Source of the DNA: Pusillimonas sp044464525
GTDB lineage: Bacteria; Pseudomonadota; Gammaproteobacteria; Burkholderiales; Burkholderiaceae_B
NCBI RefSeq assembly: GCF_044464525.1
Contig: NZ_JBIQLE010000003.1
Coordinates: 124,001 to 188,000, forward strand
Direction: 5' to 3'
Length of the DNA: 64,000 nucleotides
A program made the position numbers and the translations under genes. How positions within the stretch are numbered: position 1 is the first letter of the stretch; each line of letters begins with the position of its first letter. The notes beneath the pieces were generated by a model. The model was given only the letters and a program-made list of their open reading frames with translations. It did not search any database and had not been told where the DNA came from. Shown in pieces: positions 46,305-55,043 of this stretch.

Positions 46305-47261
46305 ATGTCGCTGCCCCATCTTCCACTGACCGCCTTGCGTGCCTTCGAGACCTCAGCCCGGCTGCTCAGTTTCAAGAACGCCGCCGCAGAGCTGCATGTC
46401 ACACCCACCGCCATCAGCCATCAAATCCGGCAACTCGAGCAGTACCTGGGGGTAGAGCTGTTCGTACGCATGCATCGCGGCCTCGCGCTGACGCCGGCCG
46501 CGCGCGCCTGCCTTCCCCATATTCGTGAAGGCTTCGCCTCGTTGCGCACCGCCGTCGACACGGTGCGCCGGCACAGAGACACCGGCCTGCTTTCGGTCAG
46601 CGCCCCGCCGTCGTTCGCCATGTCTTTGCTCATGCCGTTGACGCATGACTTTTTAGCCTCGCATCCAGATATCGATCTACGTGTAACAACCCGCATGCGC
46701 GAGCCGGCGCCGGATGGCGCCAACCCGCAAGACGAAGCCCACACATTCAGGCTATGGGCGCAAGAAAGTGACATCGTCATAGTGCTGGGCAAGGACGGGT
46801 TTGGCGACCTTGACGTCGAACTGCTTCTACCGCTGACAATCGAACTGGTTTGCAGCCCCGAACTGCTGAGTGCGGGCGGTCTTAAGCAAATACAGGATGT
46901 GGACCAGTTTCCATGGCTACACGACGAACGCGGCTCTAAATACGGCGGCGCCTCATTCTGGTCCCAGTGGCTGACGCATGTGGGGCATGAACCTGAAACC
47001 CGGCAGCAGGGCACCCGCTTTACCCACGCGGCATTGGCCATAGACGCAGCCGTGCGCGGCAAAGGTCTGCTCGTCACGACGCCATGTTTGTGCCGCAAAG
47101 AGCTGCGTAATGGCGATTTGGCGTCACCGTTCAATCACAGCATTGCCATCCAGAATTCATACTTCGTGCTCAGTCGGGATAGCCGCAAGCCCGCCGTTGA
47201 GCTCTTCAAGCGCTGGCTTCGATCAGCCGTTGACGCAAACGAAATCACCAACGGCCATTAG
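46305..47261 (+). CDS. LysR-family transcriptional regulator (GcvA-like)
   Basis: A 318-residue regulator. The N-terminal helix-turn-helix (LRAFETSARLLSFKNAAAEL and VTPTAISHQIRQLEQYLGVELF) is at residues 10-55, followed by a substrate-binding periplasmic-type domain. It diverges from the NicAB-like operon, the usual place for a LysR activator of that operon. The ligand is unknown. Confidence 0.9.
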   Translation: MSLPHLPLTALRAFETSARLLSFKNAAAELHVTPTAISHQIRQLEQYLGVELFVRMHRGLALTPAARACLPHIREGFASLRTAVDTVRRHRDTGLLSVSAPPSFAMSLLMPLTHDFLASHPDIDLRVTTRMREPAPDGANPQDEAHTFRLWAQESDIVIVLGKDGFGDLDVELLLPLTIELVCSPELLSAGGLKQIQDVDQFPWLHDERGSKYGGASFWSQWLTHVGHEPETRQQGTRFTHAALAIDAAVRGKGLLVTTPCLCRKELRNGDLASPFNHSIAIQNSYFVLSRDSRKPAVELFKRWLRSAVDANEITNGH

Positions 47262-47328
47262 ATGAATTTTTCTATTTCAAGCCGTGCAACGTTTCCCTCA
47301 GGTCGTGCCGTCCTCCCTCCTTCTTGAA

Positions 47329-47341
47329 CCAATTTTGGTAT
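47329..47341 (-). promoter_or_regulatory. Shared island motif, site 5 (upstream of the amidase)
   Basis: On the minus strand this reads ATACCAAAATTGG, matching RTACCA-N4-YGG. It lies 80 bases upstream of the amidase start. On the plus strand a second ATTTTGGTTTAT follows at 47351, a direct repeat of ATTTTGGTATAT at 47332. The 159-base spacer also holds the amidase promoter. Confidence 0.4.
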
Positions 47342-47420
47342 ATTGTGTTTATTTTGGTTTATCTTGAATTTTAAAAACTTGCGGCGTGTGTCCGCGATTC
47401 ATCCTCAGTTAGGAAAAGCC

Positions 47421-48674
47421 ATGTACACCGCCAAGGGCGCCCGCTCCCAAGATCAATCCCATGCCGACCTTGAAAGTGCGACGCCAAGCCTATTACGACA
47501 GCAAGTTTTAGAGCAGGATGCAGCCTTGCAAGCGTGGACCCGCCTTGCGGATGCTGCGTCGCTATCTTCCGAAACACCCTCCACGGGAACCCTGGCCGGG
47601 CTTGCCTTCGGGATAAAAGATGTCATCGACGTGGCCGGCATGCCGACGGGCTGCGGCTCAGCCGCGGCCGATGCTCGCCCCGTCGCCTTCGATGCCGCCT
47701 GCGTCAGCCAGCTACGTCATGCGGGCGCCATCCCGTTAGGCAAAACGGTAACCGCGGAATACGCATTTCGGGCGCCCGGCCCTACCCGCAATCCTCACAA
47801 CACGCTTCATACGCCGGGCGGCTCCTCCAGCGGATCAGCGGCCGCCGTAGCCGCCGGCATGGTGCCATTCGCGCTTGGCACCCAAACGGGCGGATCCATC
47901 ATCCGCCCCGCGGCGTTCTGTGGCGTGGTCGGCTTCAAGCCGTCATTCGAAGCTGTGCAACGGCAGGGGCTGAAGCAAACCTGCGGTTCCCTTGACGTCA
48001 TAGGTTGGTTTGCAAAAGATGTGCCCCTAGCCCGGAGGGTGGCCGACGTTTTACTGCCCTACCCCTCTTTGCAAACAGGCCTCGCACCCCTGAAAAAGGC
48101 GGCCTTGATCCTGGATGCCTCCAGCCACCCACTGGATGACGACGCCAAGCAGGCGCTATTGGCTGCGTGCGATACCTTGCGCCGCCACGATGTCGTCATA
48201 GAGACCCCGGCCCCTTTCACCCACGCCGCAGAATTCGCGCGGTTGCACACCGTGATCATGGAGTTCGAGATCGCGCGCAACCTGCAACCCGTCGCAGACT
48301 TACGGCCGGACGAGCTTAGCAAGGGACTGTTGGAAACCATTGAACGCGGCTGGCGCATACCCCGCGCCGATTACACCGCGGCCCGATGTGCTCAACACCG
48401 GTTGCGACACGATTGGGCCTCGATAATCGGCGCCGACATCGACGTAGTGATAACACCCAGCGCGCCCGGCGCTGCGCCGGCCGGGCTCGATTCCACCGGC
48501 GCGTCTGCATTCAACAAACTGTGGTCCATGCTGGGCTGGCCCTGCCTGCACCTTCCGACCACCTGCAACGCCCAGGGGCTGCCCCTTGGCATCCAGTTAG
48601 TTGCGAATTACGAACAAGATCACCGGCTGCTCAGTTCAGCAGAGCTCTGGCATCCCTTGCTGACGTCGGCCTAG
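47421..48674 (+). CDS. Amidase-signature family amidohydrolase
   Basis: A 417-residue amidase. The Ser-cisSer-Lys triad is visible: Lys in FGIKDVIDV near residue 70, the cis-Ser in GGSSSGSAAAVAAG near 135, and the nucleophile Ser in GTQTGGSIIRPAAFCG near 158. Start MYTAKGARSQ at 47421 with AGGAAAAG 4 bases upstream. It hydrolyses an amide to acid and ammonia, plausibly an aromatic amide or a ring-opened intermediate. It converges with the isochorismatase-type gene. Confidence 0.9.
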   Translation: MYTAKGARSQDQSHADLESATPSLLRQQVLEQDAALQAWTRLADAASLSSETPSTGTLAGLAFGIKDVIDVAGMPTGCGSAAADARPVAFDAACVSQLRHAGAIPLGKTVTAEYAFRAPGPTRNPHNTLHTPGGSSSGSAAAVAAGMVPFALGTQTGGSIIRPAAFCGVVGFKPSFEAVQRQGLKQTCGSLDVIGWFAKDVPLARRVADVLLPYPSLQTGLAPLKKAALILDASSHPLDDDAKQALLAACDTLRRHDVVIETPAPFTHAAEFARLHTVIMEFEIARNLQPVADLRPDELSKGLLETIERGWRIPRADYTAARCAQHRLRHDWASIIGADIDVVITPSAPGAAPAGLDSTGASAFNKLWSMLGWPCLHLPTTCNAQGLPLGIQLVANYEQDHRLLSSAELWHPLLTSA

Positions 48675-48728
48675 CGCTTTGCCCGGGCCGGCGCATCCAG
48701 TAAGCGATGGGCCGGCTCGCAAGGTCTT

Positions 48729-49388
48729 CTAGCGAGAGGGCAACGCCTCGAGGTACTGCTTGGTTTCGGCCAGACTCACCACGTCACCATATTTGGTGTC
48801 GATGTCGAATAGGCTTTGCTGATGGGATGCTGCCGAGCGGTCGCCCACGCCTTCGGCCACGACCATCGGCCTGACACCCAGTTGCACCGCATCCACCGCG
48901 GTGGCCCGCACGCACCCGCTCGTGGAAGTGCCTGTCATGATGAGCGTGTCGACGCCGTAACTTACCAGACGCGATATCAGGTCGGACCCAAAAAAACACG
49001 ATGCGTACTTCTTGTATAACAAGATATCACCGTCGGAGCGGTCCAGCCTTTTGTCCAATTGGTAGCCCTCGCCGCCGACATGCAAGGTAGATTGCCCCCG
49101 CATCTTCTGATGCCAGATTCCAGCATCACGCACGTTCGCGTCTTCGTAGCGCACCATGCTGAAAATCACCGGCACGCCCTTCTGGCGTGCAACATGCGTC
49201 AGTATGTTCGTAGCATCGATCTGGGCGCTTAGGTCGGAACCCAATGGCTGGGATGAGTCGGTAAAGCTATTGCTAAGGTCGATGACGATCAGCGCCGGGC
49301 GCGTGCCGAAGCCAAGACGGCCCCCGAAGCCTCTTTCTTGAAAAAACTCGGCATCGCTCCGGTCCAAACTTTCGGCTAAGTTACTCAT
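48729..49388 (-). CDS. Isochorismatase-family amidohydrolase (maleamate/N-carbamoylsarcosine type)
   Basis: A 219-residue cysteine hydrolase. The triad is Asp in ALIVIDLSNSFTD near residue 35, Lys in LLYKKYASCFFG near 125, and Cys in GTSTSGCVRATAVDA near 157. The N-terminus FQERGFGGRLGFGTRPAL resembles maleamate and carbamoylsarcosine hydrolases. It is the last gene of the leftward ABC transporter operon (51-base A/T-rich gap after the permease), so its substrate probably relates to the imported compound. Confidence 0.87.
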   Translation of the reverse strand: MSNLAESLDRSDAEFFQERGFGGRLGFGTRPALIVIDLSNSFTDSSQPLGSDLSAQIDATNILTHVARQKGVPVIFSMVRYEDANVRDAGIWHQKMRGQSTLHVGGEGYQLDKRLDRSDGDILLYKKYASCFFGSDLISRLVSYGVDTLIMTGTSTSGCVRATAVDAVQLGVRPMVVAEGVGDRSAASHQQSLFDIDTKYGDVVSLAETKQYLEALPSR

Positions 49389-49439
49389 GTTGATTCTCTC
49401 TTCTATAAATAATTCAGATAAATAATGCAGTAGTTGCGG

Positions 49440-50498
49440 TTAATTTGCGGCGGCCTCGGCGCGCGCAGCCGAGTGCGACCTGGAACCCGCCCGGCGGCCC
49501 GACAACTCGCGGCCCTTGGTCAGGCCGTCCGGCCGCAGAAGCAGCACCACGGCCAGGAACGCCGCCAAACCAAGCGGCTGTACGCCGCCGGGCAGGGCAA
49601 GCGTTGTCGCGCCCACCTGAAGCCCGCCTTCGGCCAGCCGCAGCGCCTCGATCAGCAGGGACACCGCCACGGTTCCCGCTACCGCTCCTGTCAGGCTGCG
49701 GCTGCCGCCGATGATCAGCATGGCCAGCAGAATGAACGTGGCGTCGAGATACAAGGCGTCCGGCGACAGAAATCCCACGAAATGCGCATACATGGCTCCC
49801 GCCACTCCGCACATGCCGGCGCTCAATACGAAGGACAGCAGCCTCATCTTCACGATGGAGACGGCACAAGCCTGCGCCGCCGGCACGCTCTCGCGGGTGG
49901 CGCGCAGCATGAGCCCGTATCTTGACCGCTGGTATATCCATGCCAGCACGATGCAGACAGCCACCGCCAGCAGCGCCCAGAACGGCGTGACAAATGTCGG
50001 AATGCCGCTAATCCAGCTTGTGCCAGCCCTAACAGACGACCAGTTTGGAAACACGCTGTTCAACACCACGAGAAACCCGAATGTGGTGATGGTGGAAGCA
50101 AGGCCCGACATTCGCATGATGACCGCCCCCAGCATAAGCGCCAGCACCATGCATAGCACAGCCGCCAGCACCAGGCTGATTTCGAAGCCATAAGCGTGAT
50201 TGCGCAGCACGTCGGGCAATGCGGACAGCATCATGCGTTTCCACATGGGGTCGAGCGTGACCCACGCCGCCGTGTAGGCGCCCAGGCACATGAAACCGAC
50301 ATGGCCGAACGACAACAGGCCGGAATTGCCTACAAACAGATAAATTCCCACCACCGCGATCATCCGGACCAGCATTTCGGTGACAGTGATGTGTTGGCGT
50401 TCGCCACCCAGCAAATATGTCAGGGCGACCACCAGCGCCAGGATCGATATGAGAGCGATCGGGGTGAAAAACGCGGGAGCGTTGAGTTTTTTGGACAT
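49440..50498 (-). CDS. Branched-chain-amino-acid-type ABC transporter permease (LivM family)
   Basis: A 352-residue inner-membrane protein with about nine hydrophobic segments. LivM-type motifs are GNSGLLSFGHVGFMCLGAYT near residue 57, and AAQACAVSIVKMRLLSFVLSAGMCGVAGA near 207 (given as AAQACAVSIVKMRLLSF then VLSAGMCGVAGA), where the permease meets the ATPase. A basic C-terminal tail ends it. It pairs with the LivH-type permease encoded 6 bases upstream. Confidence 0.92.
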   Translation of the reverse strand: MSKKLNAPAFFTPIALISILALVVALTYLLGGERQHITVTEMLVRMIAVVGIYLFVGNSGLLSFGHVGFMCLGAYTAAWVTLDPMWKRMMLSALPDVLRNHAYGFEISLVLAAVLCMVLALMLGAVIMRMSGLASTITTFGFLVVLNSVFPNWSSVRAGTSWISGIPTFVTPFWALLAVAVCIVLAWIYQRSRYGLMLRATRESVPAAQACAVSIVKMRLLSFVLSAGMCGVAGAMYAHFVGFLSPDALYLDATFILLAMLIIGGSRSLTGAVAGTVAVSLLIEALRLAEGGLQVGATTLALPGGVQPLGLAAFLAVVLLLRPDGLTKGRELSGRRAGSRSHSAARAEAAAN

Positions 50499-50504
50499 GG
50501 CGGT

Positions 50505-51407
50505 TTAAATCCGTTCCGTCAAAGCGCGAGAGGGGAACAAGCCCTTTGGCCTGAAAACGAGAATCAGGATGATCAGCCCAAACGCGAACGCGTCCCGGAA
50601 GTCGCGCAGATCGGGCGGCAGCAGAGCCTGAAACAGCGACATGGAAACGCCGATGATGAAGCCCCCCGCCACCGCTCCGATCAGGCTGCCCATGCCGCCG
50701 ATCACCGTGGCAACGAAACCGAAGATCATCAGCGGCAGGCCCAGGGTGGGCGACAACGCTCCCGTCTGCACAATGAACAGCAGGGACACTGCCGCGGCCA
50801 GCACGCCGCTCAGGGCGAAGGCGACGGCGATAACCCGGTTGCCTCTTACCCCCAGCAGGCGAGCCATCTTGAAATCGGTGGCCGCCGCTCGCATTTGCAG
50901 GCCGATTGGCGTGTATTTGAGCAAAATGCCCAACCCCGCCAGCAGCACGATCGTCACGCCTATGGTGACCAATTGAACCAGCGAAACCCGAATATCGCCC
51001 AGCATGATGGTCTTGTTCAGTGCCGGCCATAGATCGATGCCTTTTGGACGCGCGCCGTAGATCATCATGATGCCGCTCTGGATGAAATAACTCAGCGCGA
51101 ATGAAGCGATCAGCAACGTACCGACGGACGCGGTCCTGAGGGGCTTGAACAGTACCGCATCCGAAACCAGCGCCGCGACGACGACCACCGCGCACACCAC
51201 CAGCACCACTGCCGCCCAGCTCCATCCCACGAACAGCATGTGCGTCACGGCATCGGCCGTGGGCAGGATCAGGGCATACGCACCGATGGTGATGAAATCG
51301 CCGTGCGCGAAATTGATCAGCCTCAGCACCCCCATCAACAAGCCTAAACCCAAGGCCACCAGGGCATACAAGCTGCCCAGGCTAGCGGCGTCCAGAATCA
51401 TTTGCAT
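50505..51407 (-). CDS. Branched-chain-amino-acid-type ABC transporter permease (LivH family)
   Basis: A 300-residue membrane protein. SLYALVALGLGLLMGVLRLI and NFAHGDFITIGAYA at the N-terminus are LivH signatures, and the ATPase-contact loop is MRAAATDFKMARLLGVRGNR near residue 192. Its start shares one base with the stop of the upstream ATPase gene (TGATG). It forms a heterodimeric channel with the LivM-type protein. Confidence 0.93.
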   Translation of the reverse strand: MQMILDAASLGSLYALVALGLGLLMGVLRLINFAHGDFITIGAYALILPTADAVTHMLFVGWSWAAVVLVVCAVVVVAALVSDAVLFKPLRTASVGTLLIASFALSYFIQSGIMMIYGARPKGIDLWPALNKTIMLGDIRVSLVQLVTIGVTIVLLAGLGILLKYTPIGLQMRAAATDFKMARLLGVRGNRVIAVAFALSGVLAAAVSLLFIVQTGALSPTLGLPLMIFGFVATVIGGMGSLIGAVAGGFIIGVSMSLFQALLPPDLRDFRDAFAFGLIILILVFRPKGLFPSRALTERI

Positions 51408-52165
51408 CAGACCACTCCCGCCCGGGCCTGTTCCGGCTGATCCAAGCCAAAGTACGCCGCCTTCACGGCAACCCCGTCGGACAATGATTGCGCGGAAGAC
51501 GACAAGCGCATCCGTCCACCCCGCAGCACATGAATCGTATCGGCGTACTTCATGACCCGGTTCGAACTTTGTTCATTGATCAATAGCGTGAGGCCCCGCT
51601 TTTCGCGCAAGGCCAGCAAGACCCGGTAAACGTCGCCGATAACCCTGGGCGCCAAACCCAGCGAGGGCTCGTCGATCAACATGCACTTGACGTTCGTGAG
51701 CACGCTGCGCCCGATGACAAGCATTTGTTGTTCGCCGCCCGACAGCAGGCCGGCGTGGAAATGGAGACGTTCCCGCAAGCGGGGAAACAAATCCAAAACC
51801 ATCTCGACCTCTTGCTTAACCGTTTTTCTGTCGGAGCGCATGTAAGTGCCGATCAACAGGTTCTCGTGGACCGTCATGTCGGAGAACACGTGCCGGCCCT
51901 CGGGTACGAAGCTGATTCCCAGGCGCGCGATATCTTCGGCCTTCCGGCCCAAGAGCGGCGCGCCACGGTATTCGATGCGCCCCTGACAAATATTGGCGGG
52001 AAGCGCTCCGGCAATAGCGCTGAGCAAGGTGGATTTGCCCGCCCCGTTCTGGCCGACGATGCAGGCCACCTCTCCTTCCAGTACGGTCAGGTCGACTTTT
52101 TGCAACGCGGGCGTCGCTCCGTAATTCACGCTCAACTGGCGGATGCTCAGCAGAAGCTTGCTCAC
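51407..52165 (-). CDS. Branched-chain-type ABC transporter ATPase (LivF family)
   Basis: A 252-residue ATPase. Walker A is GQNGAGKSTLLSAIAG near residue 38, the ABC signature is LSGGEQQMLVIGRSV near 142, and Walker B is CMLIDEPSLGLAP near 162. The start overlaps the LivG-type gene by four bases (ATGA). Confidence 0.94.
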   Translation of the reverse strand: MSKLLLSIRQLSVNYGATPALQKVDLTVLEGEVACIVGQNGAGKSTLLSAIAGALPANICQGRIEYRGAPLLGRKAEDIARLGISFVPEGRHVFSDMTVHENLLIGTYMRSDRKTVKQEVEMVLDLFPRLRERLHFHAGLLSGGEQQMLVIGRSVLTNVKCMLIDEPSLGLAPRVIGDVYRVLLALREKRGLTLLINEQSSNRVMKYADTIHVLRGGRMRLSSSAQSLSDGVAVKAAYFGLDQPEQARAGVV

Positions 52166-52929
52166 TCATCCTCTCCGAGATAGGCCGCTATGACTTTCGC
52201 ATCGTTAAGGGTTTGAGCCGGCGTTCCCGCCGCCAGTTCCAGCCCGCCGCTCATGACGAGAGTCCAGTCGCACACGTCGCGCACCAGCCCCATATTGTGT
52301 TCGATCAATAGCACGCCGCAAGACATTGAGGCCGCGATTTCCCGGATGAGCTTGCCCAGATGCGCACACTCCTCATCCGACATGCCCGCAGCGGGCTCAT
52401 CGAGCAGCAGATAACTCGGGTCGCCTATCAAGGCGCGAGCCATTCCGACGCGGCGTTCATCGACATAAGGTATGGCGTCGGCGCTGCAATGCAGGTCGCC
52501 TTCGTAGCCCACCCAGCCAAGAAGATCGGCTGCCGCACCGGACGCCCGGCGCCGGCTCATGCCCAAAGCAAGGCCGGCGACCTCTACGTTTTCAAGAACG
52601 CTAAGCTCGCCGAACAGCCGCCCGCCCTGAAACGTCCGCGCAACACCTTTCTTTCGGGCGCGCTCGGGCGACCAACGGCCGACCGGCTTTGCGTCCAGGA
52701 AAATGCCGCCGTCAGACGGGCTCAGGAACCCACTGAGGCAATTGACCAGTGTCGTCTTGCCTGCGCCATTGGGGCCGATCAAACCCGTGACCCGACCCGG
52801 CGACATGCCAAGACTTATATTGGAAATTGCCGCCAGCGCTCCGAACCTGACGCTGACCCCCTCCACCTTGAGGCCCGTCGAGCAGGTGGCCGTGGCATGC
52901 GAGGCTACGGTGGTCTCAAACCGCTGCAT
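52162..52929 (-). CDS. Branched-chain-type ABC transporter ATPase (LivG family)
   Basis: A 255-residue ATPase. Walker A is GPNGAGKTTLVNCLSG near residue 52. The signature loop reads YVDERRVGMARAL near 158 in place of the usual LSxGQ, as is common in some LivG proteins. Walker B is YLLLDEPAAGMSDEE near 177. It powers uptake together with the LivF-type ATPase. Confidence 0.93.
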   Translation of the reverse strand: MQRFETTVASHATATCSTGLKVEGVSVRFGALAAISNISLGMSPGRVTGLIGPNGAGKTTLVNCLSGFLSPSDGGIFLDAKPVGRWSPERARKKGVARTFQGGRLFGELSVLENVEVAGLALGMSRRRASGAAADLLGWVGYEGDLHCSADAIPYVDERRVGMARALIGDPSYLLLDEPAAGMSDEECAHLGKLIREIAASMSCGVLLIEHNMGLVRDVCDWTLVMSGGLELAAGTPAQTLNDAKVIAAYLGEDE

Positions 52930-52935
52930 GGCCGC

Positions 52936-54135
52936 TTAGTTGGACATGCGGTACAAAAGGTTTGCAGGCAGCGGTTCGCCTCGCTCCATAAGTTGAACGC
53001 CACTTTGCTTGCCATTTTGTATTTCGACAATTACCTGTTCGGGGGCGTCCTGGATATGCAGCTCGGGCGTAAAGCTGTACGGCCCCAGGAAAGTAGGCTC
53101 GTCCTTGTAGCTGTTCATCACCTCAAGCACGGCCTTTGAATCAAATGTGCCGGCTTTTTCAACCGCTTTCACCCACAACTCGAGCCAGGCATAAATTGCA
53201 AATGCCGATGGCTGGGTGATTTCTTTGCCCACACGCTCTTTGTATTGCTGTGCGACCTTTTGCACGGACTCGCGCGGATCGCCCACCACAGTGCCTTGCT
53301 GGCCCGTGTAGAAGTTGCTTAGATCGGGAACTGAGTTCATCCAGAATGTGCCTGCCATGCCCTGGCTGCTGATGATGGGAAGATCGATGTCGGCGCCGCG
53401 AATCTGTCGCAGCGCTGTCGCGCCCCCTGGAAGAACGGTGCACAGCATGATGAATTCGGCGTTATCGCTGCCAATGGCATTATGCAGCCGCGTGATCTGC
53501 GAGGCCAAAGAAGGGTCGCCGTTCTTGAATGTATCTTTGCCGGCCATCTTGCCGCCCAGCTTTTCCCACTGCCATTCGAAGCCGGCGCAAATGGATTTTG
53601 TGTACTCGAGCATCGTGTCAGTCAGCATGTAGGCCGATTTATAACCACGGTCTTTGAATGCCCAATTGGCTGCGTAAACACCCTCGGACTGGCCGGCCCT
53701 GCCCGCGCTGAATACGTATGGGCCGACTCCGACCGGACCCATCTTGGCGTCTCCGGCGCACAGCGATACTGCGATAACGTTCGCCCGGTTGGCCTGTAGC
53801 GCGGCCGGCGCGCCAAAGTCGTAATCACAGGACACCACTACCAGCTTGGCGCCGTCGGATAGAACCGCCGACCCCGCCTTCGAACCCTCGACCCGGTCCG
53901 ACTTGGTGTCGGCGACGACCGGCCGAACCTGATGGCCGAGCACCCCGCCCCGCTGGTTCAACTGTTCGAGATAAAGCCTGGCCATCTCGACGCCCTCTTC
54001 GTCGTATGGCTCCATGAAACCGGATTGTGCCACTGCAAAACCCACGACAATTTCTTTTTGTTCCGCCGCCACAGGGCCCGCCACCAAGCTTGCCATTGCC
54101 AAGCCTCCAAACAGCAATGCCCTTTTTTTGTACAT
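52936..54135 (-). CDS. Periplasmic solute-binding protein (LivK/amide-urea-aromatic type)
   Basis: A 399-residue type 1 periplasmic binding protein. The signal peptide MYKKRALLFGGLAMASLVAG has an AA-type cleavage site near residue 24. Receptor-family segments are VVGFAVAQSGFMEPYDEEG, LNQRGGVLGHQVRPVVADTK and LVVVSCDYDFGAPAALQA. It is the first gene of the operon, so it sets the specificity of uptake. The ligand is probably an aromatic or amide compound judging by neighbouring genes, not shown by sequence. The start at 54135 is chosen by the signal peptide. Confidence 0.92.
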   Translation of the reverse strand: MYKKRALLFGGLAMASLVAGPVAAEQKEIVVGFAVAQSGFMEPYDEEGVEMARLYLEQLNQRGGVLGHQVRPVVADTKSDRVEGSKAGSAVLSDGAKLVVVSCDYDFGAPAALQANRANVIAVSLCAGDAKMGPVGVGPYVFSAGRAGQSEGVYAANWAFKDRGYKSAYMLTDTMLEYTKSICAGFEWQWEKLGGKMAGKDTFKNGDPSLASQITRLHNAIGSDNAEFIMLCTVLPGGATALRQIRGADIDLPIISSQGMAGTFWMNSVPDLSNFYTGQQGTVVGDPRESVQKVAQQYKERVGKEITQPSAFAIYAWLELWVKAVEKAGTFDSKAVLEVMNSYKDEPTFLGPYSFTPELHIQDAPEQVIVEIQNGKQSGVQLMERGEPLPANLLYRMSN

Positions 54136-54511
54136 ATTCCTATCCTTTTGCCGTGAAACGCATGTGTGACGGGTTAAATAGCGCAAAAAAACACTCGGTA
54201 TGCGACTGCATACACAATATGCGAGCGTCATTGATCAAGCTACTAGGGTTTTCCCGTCCCAAAAGTCGTAATTTGTTCAAATTTCGGACCAGCCAACGGC
54301 GGCTTTGCCACTTGCGGCATAGATACTCAAGCAAACGGCGCCAGAAAGCGTGATGCGGGCCAGGCTCAAAGACCTATGGCCACACCACGCTCGTTGCGTT
54401 GCATGGAATGACGAGGGGGGTGCCGCTGCGTTTGCGCTGGCAATCCGCTGTGGCGTCCTGTGCCCGCCGCCTAGGAAGACGGCGGCGGGAATGTTGCGGC
54501 ATCAGTCCCGC
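54136..54511. other. 376-base intergenic region between the ABC transporter and oxygenase operons
   Basis: No convincing gene. The left part should hold the leftward promoter of the binding-protein gene; a CCAAAA-rich element near 54259 resembles the shared island motif only loosely. The right part holds a perfect 9-bp GC stem, CCCGCCGCC (54463-54471) with GGCGGCGGG (54481-54489), 23 bases beyond the stop of the oxygenase beta-subunit gene, without a T run. Confidence 0.6.
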
Positions 54512-55042
54512 TTAGACGGGATAAACAACATCATTGGCCAGGATTTCGGTGTCATAAATGACCTGACGCTCTTTGAGCAGCAGGTGGTCGCCCGATCGAA
54601 CAAAGGTGTCGTAGTAGCGGCCCGCCAAGTGAACCGTGGATGGGCCTTCGATGAGGGTTTGCATCAGCAGGAAGTTGGCTTCGGCTTCGATTTCCCCTTC
54701 GTCGCTCTGGCTGAGCACCCTGGTATTGGTCACGATGTGCAGCATATAGCGCGGGGCATACATCAGCGTTTCGTTGATAGCCAGGGCACGGTCATGCATG
54801 GCATCGCGGCCGTCGTCATAGATCAGGCCGACCAACAAGCCCAAATCGGCGTTCTCGCGCGCCGTTACACGATACATGGCATCTTCACAGAAGAACTCGG
54901 GCCATTTGTCGATCAGCTTGTTATCCAAGACGGCACAATATTCGGCATTGAATGCCTCGATTTCCGCTTTGAGTTTCAAAGCAGTGGCCGCATCAAGTTG
55001 CGCATGATTGTACGCATAGCTTTTATTCACGTTCATAAGCAT
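54512..55042 (-). CDS. Ring-hydroxylating dioxygenase beta subunit
   Basis: A 176-residue NTF2-fold beta subunit. Typical segments are FNAEYCAVLDNKLIDKWPEFFCEDAMYRVTARENAD (from residue 30; split here as FNAEYCAVLDNKLIDKW and PEFFCEDAMYRVTAREN), APRYMLHIVTNTRVL and LLKERQVIYDTEIL. It stabilises the alpha3-beta3 hexamer. It follows the alpha subunit gene with only one base between them and is the last gene of the operon. Confidence 0.9.
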   Translation of the reverse strand: MLMNVNKSYAYNHAQLDAATALKLKAEIEAFNAEYCAVLDNKLIDKWPEFFCEDAMYRVTARENADLGLLVGLIYDDGRDAMHDRALAINETLMYAPRYMLHIVTNTRVLSQSDEGEIEAEANFLLMQTLIEGPSTVHLAGRYYDTFVRSGDHLLLKERQVIYDTEILANDVVYPV

Positions 55043-55043
55043 T

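Noticed and set aside
50029..51225. 398-codon minus-strand frame overlapping both permease genes
   Set aside because: It runs out of frame through the LivH-type gene and into the LivM-type gene, is Arg/Gly-rich and lacks membrane helices, unlike the true products.
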